From positions 2,604,001-2,668,000 of the forward strand of contig OZ241969.1 in the NCBI GenBank assembly GCA_965204165.1: DNA of 64,000 nt, given 5' to 3'. A program made the translations under genes and the position numbers. Positions 42,822 to 51,447 of the stretch are shown in pieces; position 1 is the stretch's first letter, and every line of letters begins with the position of its first letter. Origin of the DNA: VYFG01 sp965204165. GTDB taxonomy: Bacteria; Pseudomonadota; Gammaproteobacteria; Arenicellales; Poriferihabitantaceae. A model generated the notes under the pieces. That model searched no databases, was not told the DNA's origin, and worked only from the letters and a program-made list of their open reading frames with translations.

Positions 42822-44242
42822 AGCGGCCAACTGTGCACGGGCTTGCCGGATTCCTGGTGCGCCAGGTACGTCAGGGTGAGTCCGTTGAGGTCGGGGCCGT
42901 TGAGACCGACCCACCGGCGCTGCCAGGCGGCGCCGTTCTGCGACGTGTCCACCCGGTCGGCGATGATTCCCAGGTACTCGTCGATCTCGTCCCCCGGGAT
43001 GTCCCGGCTTTCCAGCCCGCGCCTGGCCAGCGGCAGCAGCTCGTCCAGGATCAGGGTGCGCACCGTGCATTCCCGCTCGCCCCCGGCGTCCGCCCACAGG
43101 ATGCGGGCGTTGAGCCCGTAGCGCGCGGCGGTATAGAAATTGTCCCTGGCCTTGTCGAAGGTCAGCAATTCCTCCACCGGACGGTCCCAGGTCCGAAGGC
43201 CGTAGATCATGCCGAAATAGAAGGCGGCATTGGCGATGCAGTCCCGGATGGTCGGTCCCGCCGGCACCACGCGGTGTTCGATGCGCAGGTGCACCTGGCC
43301 GTCGTGGTCGAAGCCAATCAGCGGACGGTTCCAGCGCCACAGGGTGCCGTTGTGGAAGCGCACGTGGTTGAACCTGTCGGGCGGCGTGTCCTGCAGGGCC
43401 GGGAGCAGGATGGGATGCTCCCGCCGGTTGCGCTCGAAGATCTCCAGCAGGGACTCCCGGATGTAATCGTGGCCGAAGCTCACCCTGGGCGGATAGCGCT
43501 CGCCCGTGTCCACCGCCTGTTCGAACAGGGGTATCCGCGTCTCGTCCCACAGCGCATGGCCGAACAGGAAGGGGGAGTTGGCGCTGGCGGCCACCATAGG
43601 GGCCGAAACCGCCAGGCTGGCGTTGAAGTCCCGCTTGGTGTTTTCCGGGCGGCACTGCAGGTGAATCTGGAACGACGTGGTGGCGGCCTCCATCATCACG
43701 TCCGAATGGATCAGGGACAGGTCCTGGTCGCCCTCGATCTCGATGGTGAACGGCATGCCGTCACGCATGGCCAGCACCCGGTCGTTGAGGGAGTGGTACC
43801 GCACCATGCGGGACATGTGGTCGGAACTGAGCAGGTCCTCGGTGATGGTGGGCAGTATGCCGATGCTGGCGATGCTGAGGTCCATCGCCCCCGCCGCGGC
43901 GACGCAGCCGCCCCAGGTGGCCGACAGCTCGTCGTACAGCCGGCTGAACACGCGGCCCGTCAGCGAGGAGGCGCTGCCGTTCAGTTCCACGTTGAAGGTG
44001 GCGAGTTCGGGCACCACCAGGGGGTCGTTGAGGGCCGCGAGAAAATCGTCGTTGCGCGGTGCGGGGTTGCCGTCCGGGTCCACCAGCCAGGCTTCCAGTT
44101 CAAAGCCCGCCATGTTGCCGCGATGGCTGAATTCGCGCCGCTCGAAATACCTGTGCAGCAGCGCGGTCTCGGCCTCCAGGCGTTCCCGGAAGCCGCTGAA
44201 ATGCTCGGCGTCGAAGTAGCGGCTGGAGATCTCGTCGCCCAT
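42818..44242 (-). CDS. GCS2-family carboxylate-amine ligase
   Basis: A glutamate-cysteine-ligase-like (GCS2/YbdK-type) enzyme of 474 residues: GFELEAWLVDPDGNPAP, ATFNVELNGSA, SFQIHLQCRPENTKRDFNAS, and RIEHRVVPAGPTIRDCIANAAFYFG. The family makes ATP-dependent amide bonds to the gamma-carboxylate of glutamate or to related carboxylates. The start is at MGDEISSRYFD. The M14 hydrolase gene follows with a 4-nt overlap. The natural substrate is unknown; a role in glutathione synthesis is unlikely without gshB nearby. Confidence 0.85.
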   Translation of the reverse strand: MGDEISSRYFDAEHFSGFRERLEAETALLHRYFERREFSHRGNMAGFELEAWLVDPDGNPAPRNDDFLAALNDPLVVPELATFNVELNGSASSLTGRVFSRLYDELSATWGGCVAAAGAMDLSIASIGILPTITEDLLSSDHMSRMVRYHSLNDRVLAMRDGMPFTIEIEGDQDLSLIHSDVMMEAATTSFQIHLQCRPENTKRDFNASLAVSAPMVAASANSPFLFGHALWDETRIPLFEQAVDTGERYPPRVSFGHDYIRESLLEIFERNRREHPILLPALQDTPPDRFNHVRFHNGTLWRWNRPLIGFDHDGQVHLRIEHRVVPAGPTIRDCIANAAFYFGMIYGLRTWDRPVEELLTFDKARDNFYTAARYGLNARILWADAGGERECTVRTLILDELLPLARRGLESRDIPGDEIDEYLGIIADRVDTSQNGAAWQRRWVGLNGPDLNGLTLTYLAHQESGKPVHSWPL

Positions 44243-44395
44243 GGAATGCGTGCGTGTCCGGGTGGAAGTCGGTTCGGAGGGGGTGATTCTACCGCCTTCG
44301 CGGCCGAAAGGAGCAATCCCGCGTGCCGGGCGGCCGGGCCGGTTTTCCCCCGGTATCGGTGGTATGATGATCGGTGCCGCACACTTGCGTTTCCC

Positions 44396-45733
44396 ATGAA
44401 CCCCCTGCGACTTTTCCCGAGGCCGGGCGGAATCACCCGTCGGCTGGCCCGCGTGGTGGTGCTGCAGCTGTTCTTCATCAGCGTGATCACCGCCCTCGGC
44501 GTGATCGTGGCGGCGCAGGTGGTGGACGGCGTGCTGATGCGCACCGCCCTGGAGGGGGAGGCGGCCTACTTCTGGGAAAAATACCGGGAAGACCCGTTCC
44601 ACCCCCTGCCCAACACGGACAACCTGGTCGGCTACCTCCACGAGCCGGATGCGAACCATCCAGTGCCGGATTACCTGCTGGATCGGGAGGAGGGATTCGG
44701 CCAGACCGAACTCGAGGGCAGGGAGGTGCTGATGCTGGTGGACCAGAAGGCGATCAACGGCCAGATCGTCACGCTCTACCTGATTTTCGACGCCGAGAGG
44801 GTGTCCGAGCTTTCGTTCTATTTCGGGGTGGTGCCCCTCATCCTGGTGCTGATCGTGATCTACCTGTCCGCCTGGGTGGCCTTCCGGCACTCGCGCCAGG
44901 CGATCTCCCCGCTGGTCTCCCTGTCGGGGCGCCTTCGCCGGTTCCATTCCGACGAGCAGCCGGAAGTGTCACTGGACATCCAGCGTCTCAAGACCAAGGA
45001 CCCCGATGACGAAATCAACATCCTGGTGGACTCTCTCAACGCCTTCACCGGGGAGATCAACGAACTGATACAGCGGGAGCGCCGTTTCACCAGGGACGTG
45101 AGCCACGAGCTTCGCACGCCGCTTTCCGTCATCCATGGATCCGCGGAACTGCTGGCATCGTCGGAGGATCTGGACCAGGTCCAGAGGAAGACCCTGCAGA
45201 GGGTCCTTCGGACCGCCCGGGACATGAACGCCCTGGTGGAGGCCCTGCTGCTGCTGGCCCGGGGCCGGCTCGAGGAATCCGAGTGCGAACAGGTCTCCAT
45301 CAACGAGGTGGTGGGCAACCAGCTGGAACAGCTCGGGCTGACCCACAACCCCGAGGGCCGCCTGGTGGTGCAGGTGGTCTACCGCCGCGTGGTGTCGGTG
45401 ACCGCCACCCGGCAGCTGGTGGACGCAATCTGCGGCAACCTGCTGCGCAACGCGTTCAACTATACCCGGGAAGGCGAGATCACGGTTTTGCTGGACAGGG
45501 AATTCCTGGAGGTGAGCAACCGGGGAACGGTGACCCGGCCCCCACCGGACGACCAGTTGTTCGAACCCTTCGCCCGGGGCAGCGACAGCGGCGAGGTGGA
45601 AGGCCATGGCGTCGGCCTCGACATCGTGCGGCGCCTGTGCGAACTCTACGACTGGAACGTGACGGGCCAGTACTCCCGCGAACGCGGCATGGTCTTCACC
45701 GTCCTGTTCGGGACTGAGGACAGGGACCGGTAG
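44396..45733 (+). CDS. Sensor histidine kinase
   Basis: A 445-residue kinase with two membrane helices (about 17-42 and 142-163) enclosing a periplasmic domain of about 100 residues. It has a HAMP-like linker and the H-box FTRDVSHELRTPLSV with phosphoacceptor H237. The ATPase domain is readable in NLLRNAFNYTREGEI (N-box) and GHGVGLDIVRRLCELY (G2). The periplasmic segment (YREDPFHPLPNTDNLVGYLHEPD) is not a recognised sensor. Its likely partner is the response regulator on the opposite strand, tail to tail. Confidence 0.9.
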   Translation: MNPLRLFPRPGGITRRLARVVVLQLFFISVITALGVIVAAQVVDGVLMRTALEGEAAYFWEKYREDPFHPLPNTDNLVGYLHEPDANHPVPDYLLDREEGFGQTELEGREVLMLVDQKAINGQIVTLYLIFDAERVSELSFYFGVVPLILVLIVIYLSAWVAFRHSRQAISPLVSLSGRLRRFHSDEQPEVSLDIQRLKTKDPDDEINILVDSLNAFTGEINELIQRERRFTRDVSHELRTPLSVIHGSAELLASSEDLDQVQRKTLQRVLRTARDMNALVEALLLLARGRLEESECEQVSINEVVGNQLEQLGLTHNPEGRLVVQVVYRRVVSVTATRQLVDAICGNLLRNAFNYTREGEITVLLDREFLEVSNRGTVTRPPPDDQLFEPFARGSDSGEVEGHGVGLDIVRRLCELYDWNVTGQYSRERGMVFTVLFGTEDRDR

Positions 45734-45778
45734 ACGCCGGGCCGTCGAACTCCACGGCGGACAGCCGCCGCCGGGCCC

Positions 45779-46468
45779 TCAGGACAGGTCCAGCCGGAAG
45801 CCGACGCCTTTCACGGTCCGGATCATGGTGGCGTCATCGGGCTCGAAAGGCTTGTCCAGGGCCTTCCTCAGGATATAGACGTGACTTCTGAGGGCATCGC
45901 TGTCCGGGGCATCTTCTCCCCACAGTTCGTGTTCGATGGTCTCCCTGCTCACCACCGCGGGCGCCTCCCGCAGGAGGATGCGCAGGATCCTGAAGCCGGT
46001 GGGGGACAGGTCCAGCGGGCGACCGCGGCGGGTCACCTCGCGGGTACGGGTGTCCACCATCAGATCCCCGGCGATGATGCGGGTGCTGGCGGTTTCACCG
46101 CGCTTCCGGCTCACCAGGGCGTTCACCCGGGCCTTGAGTTCCTCGATCACGAACGGTTTCACCAGGTAATCGTCCGCACCATGCTCGAAACCGGTCAGCT
46201 TGTCCTCGATCCGATCCCGCGCGGTCAGCATCAGCACCGGGGTGTCGATGCCGTGGTCGTTGCGAAGGCGCCTGCAGACCGCGAGCCCGTCGATGCCCGG
46301 CAGCATCAGGTCCAGCACGATGCAATCGAACATATTCTCCGTGGCAAGCCGCAGGGCCTCCGGCCCGTCGGCGGCATAGTCCATGGTGAATCCGGCGGAT
46401 TCCAGCGCCATGGAGATGGTTTCTGCGAGGTCCCTGTGGTCCTCCACCAACAGGACGGATCCCTTCAT
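45779..46468 (-). CDS. OmpR/PhoB-type response regulator
   Basis: A 229-residue regulator. The receiver has D53 in CIVLDLMLPG, the acidic pair at the start (LLVED), T/K residues in LMLTARD and YLVKPF, and a winged-helix DNA-binding domain (LSPTGFRILRILLREAP, then SHVYILRKALDKPF). It is convergent with the histidine kinase gene, with only 45 nt between stops. Regulated genes are unknown; the neighbouring ligase/hydrolase pair is a candidate. Confidence 0.92.
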   Translation of the reverse strand: MKGSVLLVEDHRDLAETISMALESAGFTMDYAADGPEALRLATENMFDCIVLDLMLPGIDGLAVCRRLRNDHGIDTPVLMLTARDRIEDKLTGFEHGADDYLVKPFVIEELKARVNALVSRKRGETASTRIIAGDLMVDTRTREVTRRGRPLDLSPTGFRILRILLREAPAVVSRETIEHELWGEDAPDSDALRSHVYILRKALDKPFEPDDATMIRTVKGVGFRLDLS

Positions 46469-46767
46469 CGGTGCGTGTTCCTGGGGAAAATTCCGGCAAG
46501 TATTCTATCGGTTACCTTCCGGCGGGCGCCACCCTTTCCGTCCCCGCCGTCCGATGTGGGCGGGCAGGGTGAAGCGGGAGAACCCGGCGGGAGCCCTTTC
46601 CGGACAATGTGCCTAGCCTGCCCGTGCGGATCAGGCGGATGCCGAAGAGCACTCGGAAGAAATGCGTCCGTGCATCCGGCGTGCCATTTACCGGGATGTT
46701 TGAATACAATCCGCCACCTGCGGCAAATGGGCCGCTGAATCCGTCAGACCATCATCCGGAGAGAAAT

Positions 46768-46869
46768 ATGCCGTGCCGAGTCGGAGTTACCACGATCCCT
46801 TCACACCGCAGGGGCGCCTGGGAAAAAAGAGTCATCGGACTCAGAAACTGGAAACAGTCCCCGGCGGGC
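46768..46869 (+). pseudogene. Small gene, 5' part, split by IS
   Basis: Starts MPCRVGVTTIPSHRRGAWEKR with a GGAGAG ribosome site, and runs into the IS after RNWKQSPAG. With the IS and one target repeat removed it joins 48498-48653 in frame to give an 85-residue protein. Small proteins starting M..RVGMTT.P..RR..WE and ending in WYVY.F.Y are known from other bacteria, from memory, with no function assigned. Confidence 0.75.
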
Positions 46870-46974
46870 CAGCAATTCCCGCTGGTTTAAAAAGTCAAGC
46901 AAATACAAGGTGATAGAGAGATACGGAAAAAACTTTTTCGTAAAGTTTTTCAGGAATTCTGGTATCATACAGTT

Positions 46975-47001
46975 CCAATTTCATGAACCAGGTGAAATTG
47001 G
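46975..47001 (+). promoter_or_regulatory. Hairpin ending at the transposase start codon
   Basis: A perfect 9-bp stem (CCAATTTCA with TGAAATTGG, 9-nt loop) ends one base before ATG 47002. In many IS elements such a structure hides the ribosome site on readthrough transcripts and limits transposition. Confidence 0.6.
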
Positions 47002-48312
47002 ATGCGTGAACCATCAAATCGCAAACACTTGAGCGCACAGGGATTGCTGCAGTCGATCCGGTCGAGTTTCGAGGAGATTCCGGACACGAAGCGCACCCGC
47101 AAGTTCCCGTTGTCGGACGTCATGATGTCGGCGCTGGCGATGTTCGGTCTGAAATATCCATCGCTGCTGCAGTTCGAGCGGTCGCAGTCCGAGGAAGCGG
47201 TGCGGCACAATCTGAAGCATCTGTACGGGGTGGCGCAGGCGCCGAGCGACACGTACATGAGGGAACGGCTGGACGAATTGGACCCGGGGGTGTTCGAGCC
47301 GGTATACAAGCGGCTGTTTGCGCTGCTGCAGCGGGGCAAGGGTCTGGAGGGTTTCGAGGTGCTGGACGGCCGCTATGTGCTGTCGGTGGACGGCACCGGG
47401 CTGTTCTCCTCGCAGAAGGTGCATTGCGCGCACTGCTGCAGCAAGCATCATCGTGACGGTCGGGTGACGTACTATCACCAGTTGCTCGGTGCGGTGCTGG
47501 TGCATCCGGACTGCCGCGAGGTGATCCCCCTGATGCCAGAACCGATCCTGAAGGGGGACGGATCCGGCAAGAACGACTGTGAGCGGAATGCCGCAAGGCG
47601 GCTGCTGAAGCGTGTCCGTCGCAACCATCCGCATTTGCGGTTGCTGGTGGTTGAAGATGGCCTGGCCTCGAACGGTCCGCACATCCGGCTGCTGGAGTCA
47701 CTGGACATGCGCTATGTGCTGGGTGCGAAGGAAGGGGACCACCGGTTTCTGTACGACTGGGTGTCGAAGACCCGGGGCGTTCCGGAACATGAGTGCCGGG
47801 ACGGGCAGGGGGTAGTGCATCGCTTCCGGTATCTGAACCGGGTGCCGTTGAACGACGACCACTTTGATCTGGAGGTGAACTTCCTTGAGTACCGGGAGCA
47901 CCGTCCCGGGGGCAAGGTGCAGCGCTTTTGCTGGGTCACCGATATCCCGATCGACGAATCGAACCTGATGGAGTTGATGCGGGCCGGCCGGGCCCGCTGG
48001 AAGATAGAGAACGAAACCTTCAACACGCTGAAGAACCAGGGTTACGGCCTGGAACACAATTATGGTCACGGCAACAAGCACCTGTCGACGGTGCTGATGC
48101 ACCTGATGATGCTGGCGTTTCTGGTGGACCAGATCCAGTTGCGCTGCTGTGCCGTATTCAATGCGGCACACCAGGCCATGTACAGCCGCGCCGCGCTGTG
48201 GCGCAAGATGAGGGGCCTGTTCAGCCTGTTCCTGATAGACAGTTGGGAGAAACTGTATCAGGTCATTGCGCGGGGGTACAAAAACAATCCCGCGCTGCCT
48301 GAACCGCCCTGA
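47002..48312 (+). CDS. DDE transposase (ISNCY/IS4-like)
   Basis: A 436-residue DDE transposase. The probable acidic triad is in YVLSVDGTGLFSS, LLVVEDGLASNG and RWKIENETFNTLKNQGY. The latter resembles the Y/R...E motif of IS4-type enzymes, followed by LEHNYGHGNKHLS. A Cys/His cluster (VHCAHCCSKHH) lies between. The gene is intact and fills most of the element. Confidence 0.85.
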   Translation: MREPSNRKHLSAQGLLQSIRSSFEEIPDTKRTRKFPLSDVMMSALAMFGLKYPSLLQFERSQSEEAVRHNLKHLYGVAQAPSDTYMRERLDELDPGVFEPVYKRLFALLQRGKGLEGFEVLDGRYVLSVDGTGLFSSQKVHCAHCCSKHHRDGRVTYYHQLLGAVLVHPDCREVIPLMPEPILKGDGSGKNDCERNAARRLLKRVRRNHPHLRLLVVEDGLASNGPHIRLLESLDMRYVLGAKEGDHRFLYDWVSKTRGVPEHECRDGQGVVHRFRYLNRVPLNDDHFDLEVNFLEYREHRPGGKVQRFCWVTDIPIDESNLMELMRAGRARWKIENETFNTLKNQGYGLEHNYGHGNKHLSTVLMHLMMLAFLVDQIQLRCCAVFNAAHQAMYSRAALWRKMRGLFSLFLIDSWEKLYQVIARGYKNNPALPEPP

Positions 48313-48497
48313 ATCACGCCGTGACCGGCGGGTGTTCAGGTCGATTCTTCAGCGTTTACCGACCCGATGAGTTCTACAGCCCCAGTGGTGGCTGTAACGA
48401 CCGCTGCGCCCCGATCCCTTTAAAACCACAACCTCCTGCGGATCACACTCCCTGACACAATGGAGCTAACCCTTAGCGGGAATTGCTGCCGGCGGGC

Positions 48498-48653
48498 TCA
48501 AAAGCCGAGGCCCTGCAGGAGGCGAAAAGCAAGAAGGATGGCTGCATGGGGTCCCACAAGCGCGGTACCTGCCATGGCCATCCGGGAGGCGGCGACCCGG
48601 ACAACGGGAAGTGGTACGTCTATGAATTCGACTATGTGCGGGAGAGAAGGTAA
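48498..48653 (+). pseudogene. Small gene, 3' part, split by IS
   Basis: Continues the frame of 46768-46869: SKAEALQEAKSKKDGCMG, then SHKRGTCHGHPGGGD and KWYVYEFDYVRERR followed by TAA. It has no start of its own. The second TSD copy lies directly upstream (48489-48497). Confidence 0.75.
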
Positions 48654-48810
48654 CGGCAATTCCCGTTGCCACTGCTGGCGTGGAACCGGCCCCGGGCCTG
48701 TCCTGCCAGAGCCGGGGCAACTCCGCCGTCGCAGCCCCGGATTCCCGGGATCGAATACCCGCCCCGGGATGTCAATTCATGAATATCGACCGGTTGGATC
48801 AATCCGGACT

Positions 48811-49434
48811 TCAGGCGGTCTCACTCCCGCTGTCGTTTTCCGGTCCGGTCGTCGCATCCGGCCAAAGATCTCCCAGGCTGAAGCTGATCGCTTCGAAGGG
48901 TGGGAGGGAGACAGGATCGTTGTTGGTGAGCGTATCCAGGAGAACCCATTGACTATCGCGTAGTTCGAAGGCCTCCAGGGTTCGGGCGTCGGGATCGACG
49001 AACCAGAGATGGGCCACGCCCTCCCGGGCATAGATCGCGCGCTTCAACCCCTGATCCAGCGCCCTCGTAGAGGGTGAGAGTATCTCGCAGACCCAATCCG
49101 GCGACAGTGTGAAGTACGCCGCTTCGGGAACCTCCGGCATCCGTTCCCGTCGCCAGCCTGCCAGGTCGGGCACAAGTATGTCCTCGTCCAGGTGTAGTTC
49201 CGGCTCGTCCAGTATCCACCACCCACCCGGTCCACCACGGCCATAAAAATACGGCGGTCCGATATTTGCGCCAAGTCCCGAGCTGGCCACCGTATGCCTT
49301 GGTGCAGGTCGCGGATTCAGATGCAGGGTGCCGGCAACGATCTCGGCCACCATGTGCGGCGGCGCATCGAGTACATCCTGGTAGGTCGCCCGTGGGAATG
49401 ACTGCGCTGCCCTGGATGCCGCCTTCGTGGCCAT
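48811..49434 (-). CDS. Uma2/DUF820-family putative endonuclease
   Basis: From ATG 49434 (GGAG upstream), the 207-residue protein has the Uma2 (PD-(D/E)XK-like) core: VAEIVAGTLHLNPRPAPRH, ILVPDLAGWRRERMPE, WVCEILSPSTRALDQGLKR and GVAHLWFVDPDARTLEAF. Uma2 proteins are abundant in cyanobacteria and scattered in proteobacteria; no biological role is established. Confidence 0.88.
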   Translation of the reverse strand: MATKAASRAAQSFPRATYQDVLDAPPHMVAEIVAGTLHLNPRPAPRHTVASSGLGANIGPPYFYGRGGPGGWWILDEPELHLDEDILVPDLAGWRRERMPEVPEAAYFTLSPDWVCEILSPSTRALDQGLKRAIYAREGVAHLWFVDPDARTLEAFELRDSQWVLLDTLTNNDPVSLPPFEAISFSLGDLWPDATTGPENDSGSETA

Positions 49435-49830
49435 GATCGCTTCTCCTGGAGCCGGAATATTCCTAGTGTAGCCCTCCGGCGCCGCCTGGCTCAAGATGCC
49501 GGCTGACCACCGGACCAATCATCACTTCCATGCTATAGCTTCCTGAGCAGTATCGGGCAGTTCTTTCAGGGACCGGCTACAGCGTCATGCTGCGTGGGAA
49601 CTGTACCGGTAGCCTTCCTGCCCGTGTTCCATCATTCTCCTGCGAATGACTTGCAGGAATCTTCGGTTCCGCCTGTTCGCCGAAGAACGGATCGGCCACC
49701 GGGGCAGGCGTGTCGGGTGCCATCCCTGCCGTCTGGTCATGAGCCCCCAATGGGATGTTCCGTTCCCTGCCGGACACGGCGCAGCACCCGAGGCGGTATA
49801 CTCCCTCCATCGAAACCGGAATCCGGATCC
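49435..49830. other. Intergenic region before the methylamine locus
   Basis: About 400 bases with no supported gene. A -10-like TATACT lies at 49797-49802, about 29 nt before the GTG start of the XRE-cupin gene, without a good -35. Confidence 0.4.
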
Positions 49831-50445
49831 GTGAAAAACCCCGATCCCTCGCGCTACGTGGCGGAAAACGCCCTGGAACTGGCCATCGGACGGCAGGTGC
49901 GGGCGTACCGTACGCACCAGGGCATGACCGTGGCGGACCTGGCCCGCGGCTCCGGGCTGTCGCCGGGCATGCTGTCCAAGGTGGAAAACGGGCTGACCTC
50001 TCCCTCGCTGGCCACGCTCAACGGCATCGCCGCCGCGCTCCACGTGCCGGTCACCGCACTGTTCCGCCTCTACGAGGAGACCCGGGAGGCCACGTTCGTG
50101 CCGTCGGGCGAGGGACTCACCATCGAGCGCCAGGGGACGCGGGCCGGCCACCAGTACCAGTTGCTCGGCCATTCCAGCGTGCAGTCCCCCATGGTGGAAC
50201 CCTATCTGGTGACGCTGACCGACGAATCCGAGATCTTCCCCCTGTTCCAGCACGACGGCGTGGAATTCATCCATCTGCTGGAGGGGGAGATGATCTACCG
50301 CCATGCCAGCCGGACCTATGCCATGAAGCCCGGCGACTCCCTGTATTTCGACTCCGACGCCCCCCATGGCCCGGAACAGCTGCAGAAACTGCCGATCCGG
50401 ATGCTCGCGGTGATCGTGGGACGGCATGGAACGGATGCGGATTGA
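49831..50445 (+). CDS. XRE-cupin transcriptional regulator
   Basis: The 204-residue regulator has an N-terminal XRE helix-turn-helix (GRQVRAYRTHQGMTVADLAR, SPGMLSKVENGLTSPSL) and a C-terminal cupin (FQHDGVEFIHLLEGEMIYRH, YAMKPGDSLYFDSDAPHGP). The start is GTG 49831. Such regulators often control amine or amino acid catabolism and bind a small ligand in the cupin. It lies 92 nt upstream of mgsA in the same direction, with a palindrome in the gap. Confidence 0.9.
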   Translation: MKNPDPSRYVAENALELAIGRQVRAYRTHQGMTVADLARGSGLSPGMLSKVENGLTSPSLATLNGIAAALHVPVTALFRLYEETREATFVPSGEGLTIERQGTRAGHQYQLLGHSSVQSPMVEPYLVTLTDESEIFPLFQHDGVEFIHLLEGEMIYRHASRTYAMKPGDSLYFDSDAPHGPEQLQKLPIRMLAVIVGRHGTDAD

Positions 50446-50450
50446 TTCAT

Positions 50451-50463
50451 ATAGTTAAACTAT
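50451..50463 (+). promoter_or_regulatory. Palindrome ATAGTT-A-AACTAT upstream of mgsA
   Basis: A perfect 13-bp dyad in the 92-nt gap between the XRE-cupin gene and mgsA is a good candidate for the regulator's operator. Confidence 0.55.
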
Positions 50464-50537
50464 GTTTCATGGTAGTTGATTCGCCGGATTCCCGGTGCTA
50501 CCATCCGTGACCCATCCATCTCCCTGACAGGCAGGTC

Positions 50538-51446
50538 ATGTGCGGAATCGTCGGGCTGTACTACAAGAACCCGGACCTGGAGGGCCGCCTCGGCGAGATG
50601 CTCTCCGACATGCTGATCCAGATGACCGACCGCGGTCCGGACAGCGCGGGCGTGGCTCTCTACCACGAGCCCGCCCCCGCGGGGTCGGTGAAGATCACCC
50701 TGCAGGGACCGGATGACGTCGACTGGGGAGCCGTTGCGGACGGGATCCGGGACGGACTGGGCTCCCGGTCGACGCTGACCCCGCTGGCCAACCACGCGGT
50801 GGTGGTGGCCGAAACCGAAGGGGATGCCGACAGCGACCGGATCGCCGCCTGGCTGGAGGAACGCTTCGGGGACATCCGCGTCACCAGCATCGGCAGCGCC
50901 ATCGAGATCTACAAGGAAAAGGGTCTTCCCGCCGGGGTCATCGACAAGTTCGCCCTCCGGGGAATGGCCGGCACCCATGCCCTTGGACATACCCGCATGG
51001 CCACCGAAAGCGCGGTGACCACGGAGCATTCCCACCCGTTTTCCACCGGCAGGGACCTCTGCCTGGTGCACAACGGCTCCCTTTCCAACCACAACCGCTG
51101 GCGGGAGAGACTCCGCCGCGACGGCATCCGTTTCCAGACCGACAACGACAGCGAGGTGGCGGCGGGCTACCTGACCTGGCGGCTGGGCCAGGGCGCCGGC
51201 CTGAACGAGGCCCTGGAAGCTGCCATCGCCGACCTGGACGGTTTCTACACCTTCGCCATCGGCACCCGCGAGGGCTTTGCCGTCCTGCGCGATCCCATCG
51301 CCTGCAAGCCGGCGGTGCTGGCGGAGACCGAAGACTGGGTGGCGATGTCCTCGGAATACCGCGCCATCGCCCAGCTCCCGGGCAGTGAGAACGCCCGGAT
51401 CTGGGAACCGGACCCGGCCACCATCTACAGCTGGGAGAGGCACTGA
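50538..51446 (+). CDS. mgsA: N-methylglutamate synthase subunit A (class II amidotransferase)
   Basis: The protein starts MCGIVGLYYKNPD with Cys2 as the nucleophile of class II glutamine amidotransferases, and continues with MTDRGPDSAGVAL, ALGHTRMATESAVT and CLVHNGSLSNHNRWR. It is followed immediately by genes matching subunits B and C, the mgsABC order. The enzyme converts gamma-glutamylmethylamide, or methylamine plus glutamate, to N-methylglutamate in methylamine use. Confidence 0.88.
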   Translation: MCGIVGLYYKNPDLEGRLGEMLSDMLIQMTDRGPDSAGVALYHEPAPAGSVKITLQGPDDVDWGAVADGIRDGLGSRSTLTPLANHAVVVAETEGDADSDRIAAWLEERFGDIRVTSIGSAIEIYKEKGLPAGVIDKFALRGMAGTHALGHTRMATESAVTTEHSHPFSTGRDLCLVHNGSLSNHNRWRERLRRDGIRFQTDNDSEVAAGYLTWRLGQGAGLNEALEAAIADLDGFYTFAIGTREGFAVLRDPIACKPAVLAETEDWVAMSSEYRAIAQLPGSENARIWEPDPATIYSWERH

Positions 51447-51447
51447 C

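Larger units (their letters stand above)
46870..48488 (+). mobile_element. Complete insertion sequence, 1619 bp
   Basis: Perfect 14-bp terminal inverted repeats (CAGCAATTCCCGCT at 46870-46883 and its complement at 48475-48488) are flanked by 9-bp direct repeats CCGGCGGGC (46861-46869 and 48489-48497). It carries a single intact transposase gene. The family (ISNCY-like or IS4-like DDE) could not be fixed by reading. Clean ends and an intact frame suggest a recent insertion. Confidence 0.92.

Noticed and set aside
48375..48396. Inverted repeat TACAGCC-N8-GGCTGTA after the transposase as a terminator
   Set aside because: There is no T-run after the stem; it lies inside the IS right end and was not called.
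48460..48963. Plus-strand frame running from the IS end into the Uma2 gene
   Set aside because: It crosses the IS boundary and reads antisense through Uma2. The reconstructed small gene uses another frame.
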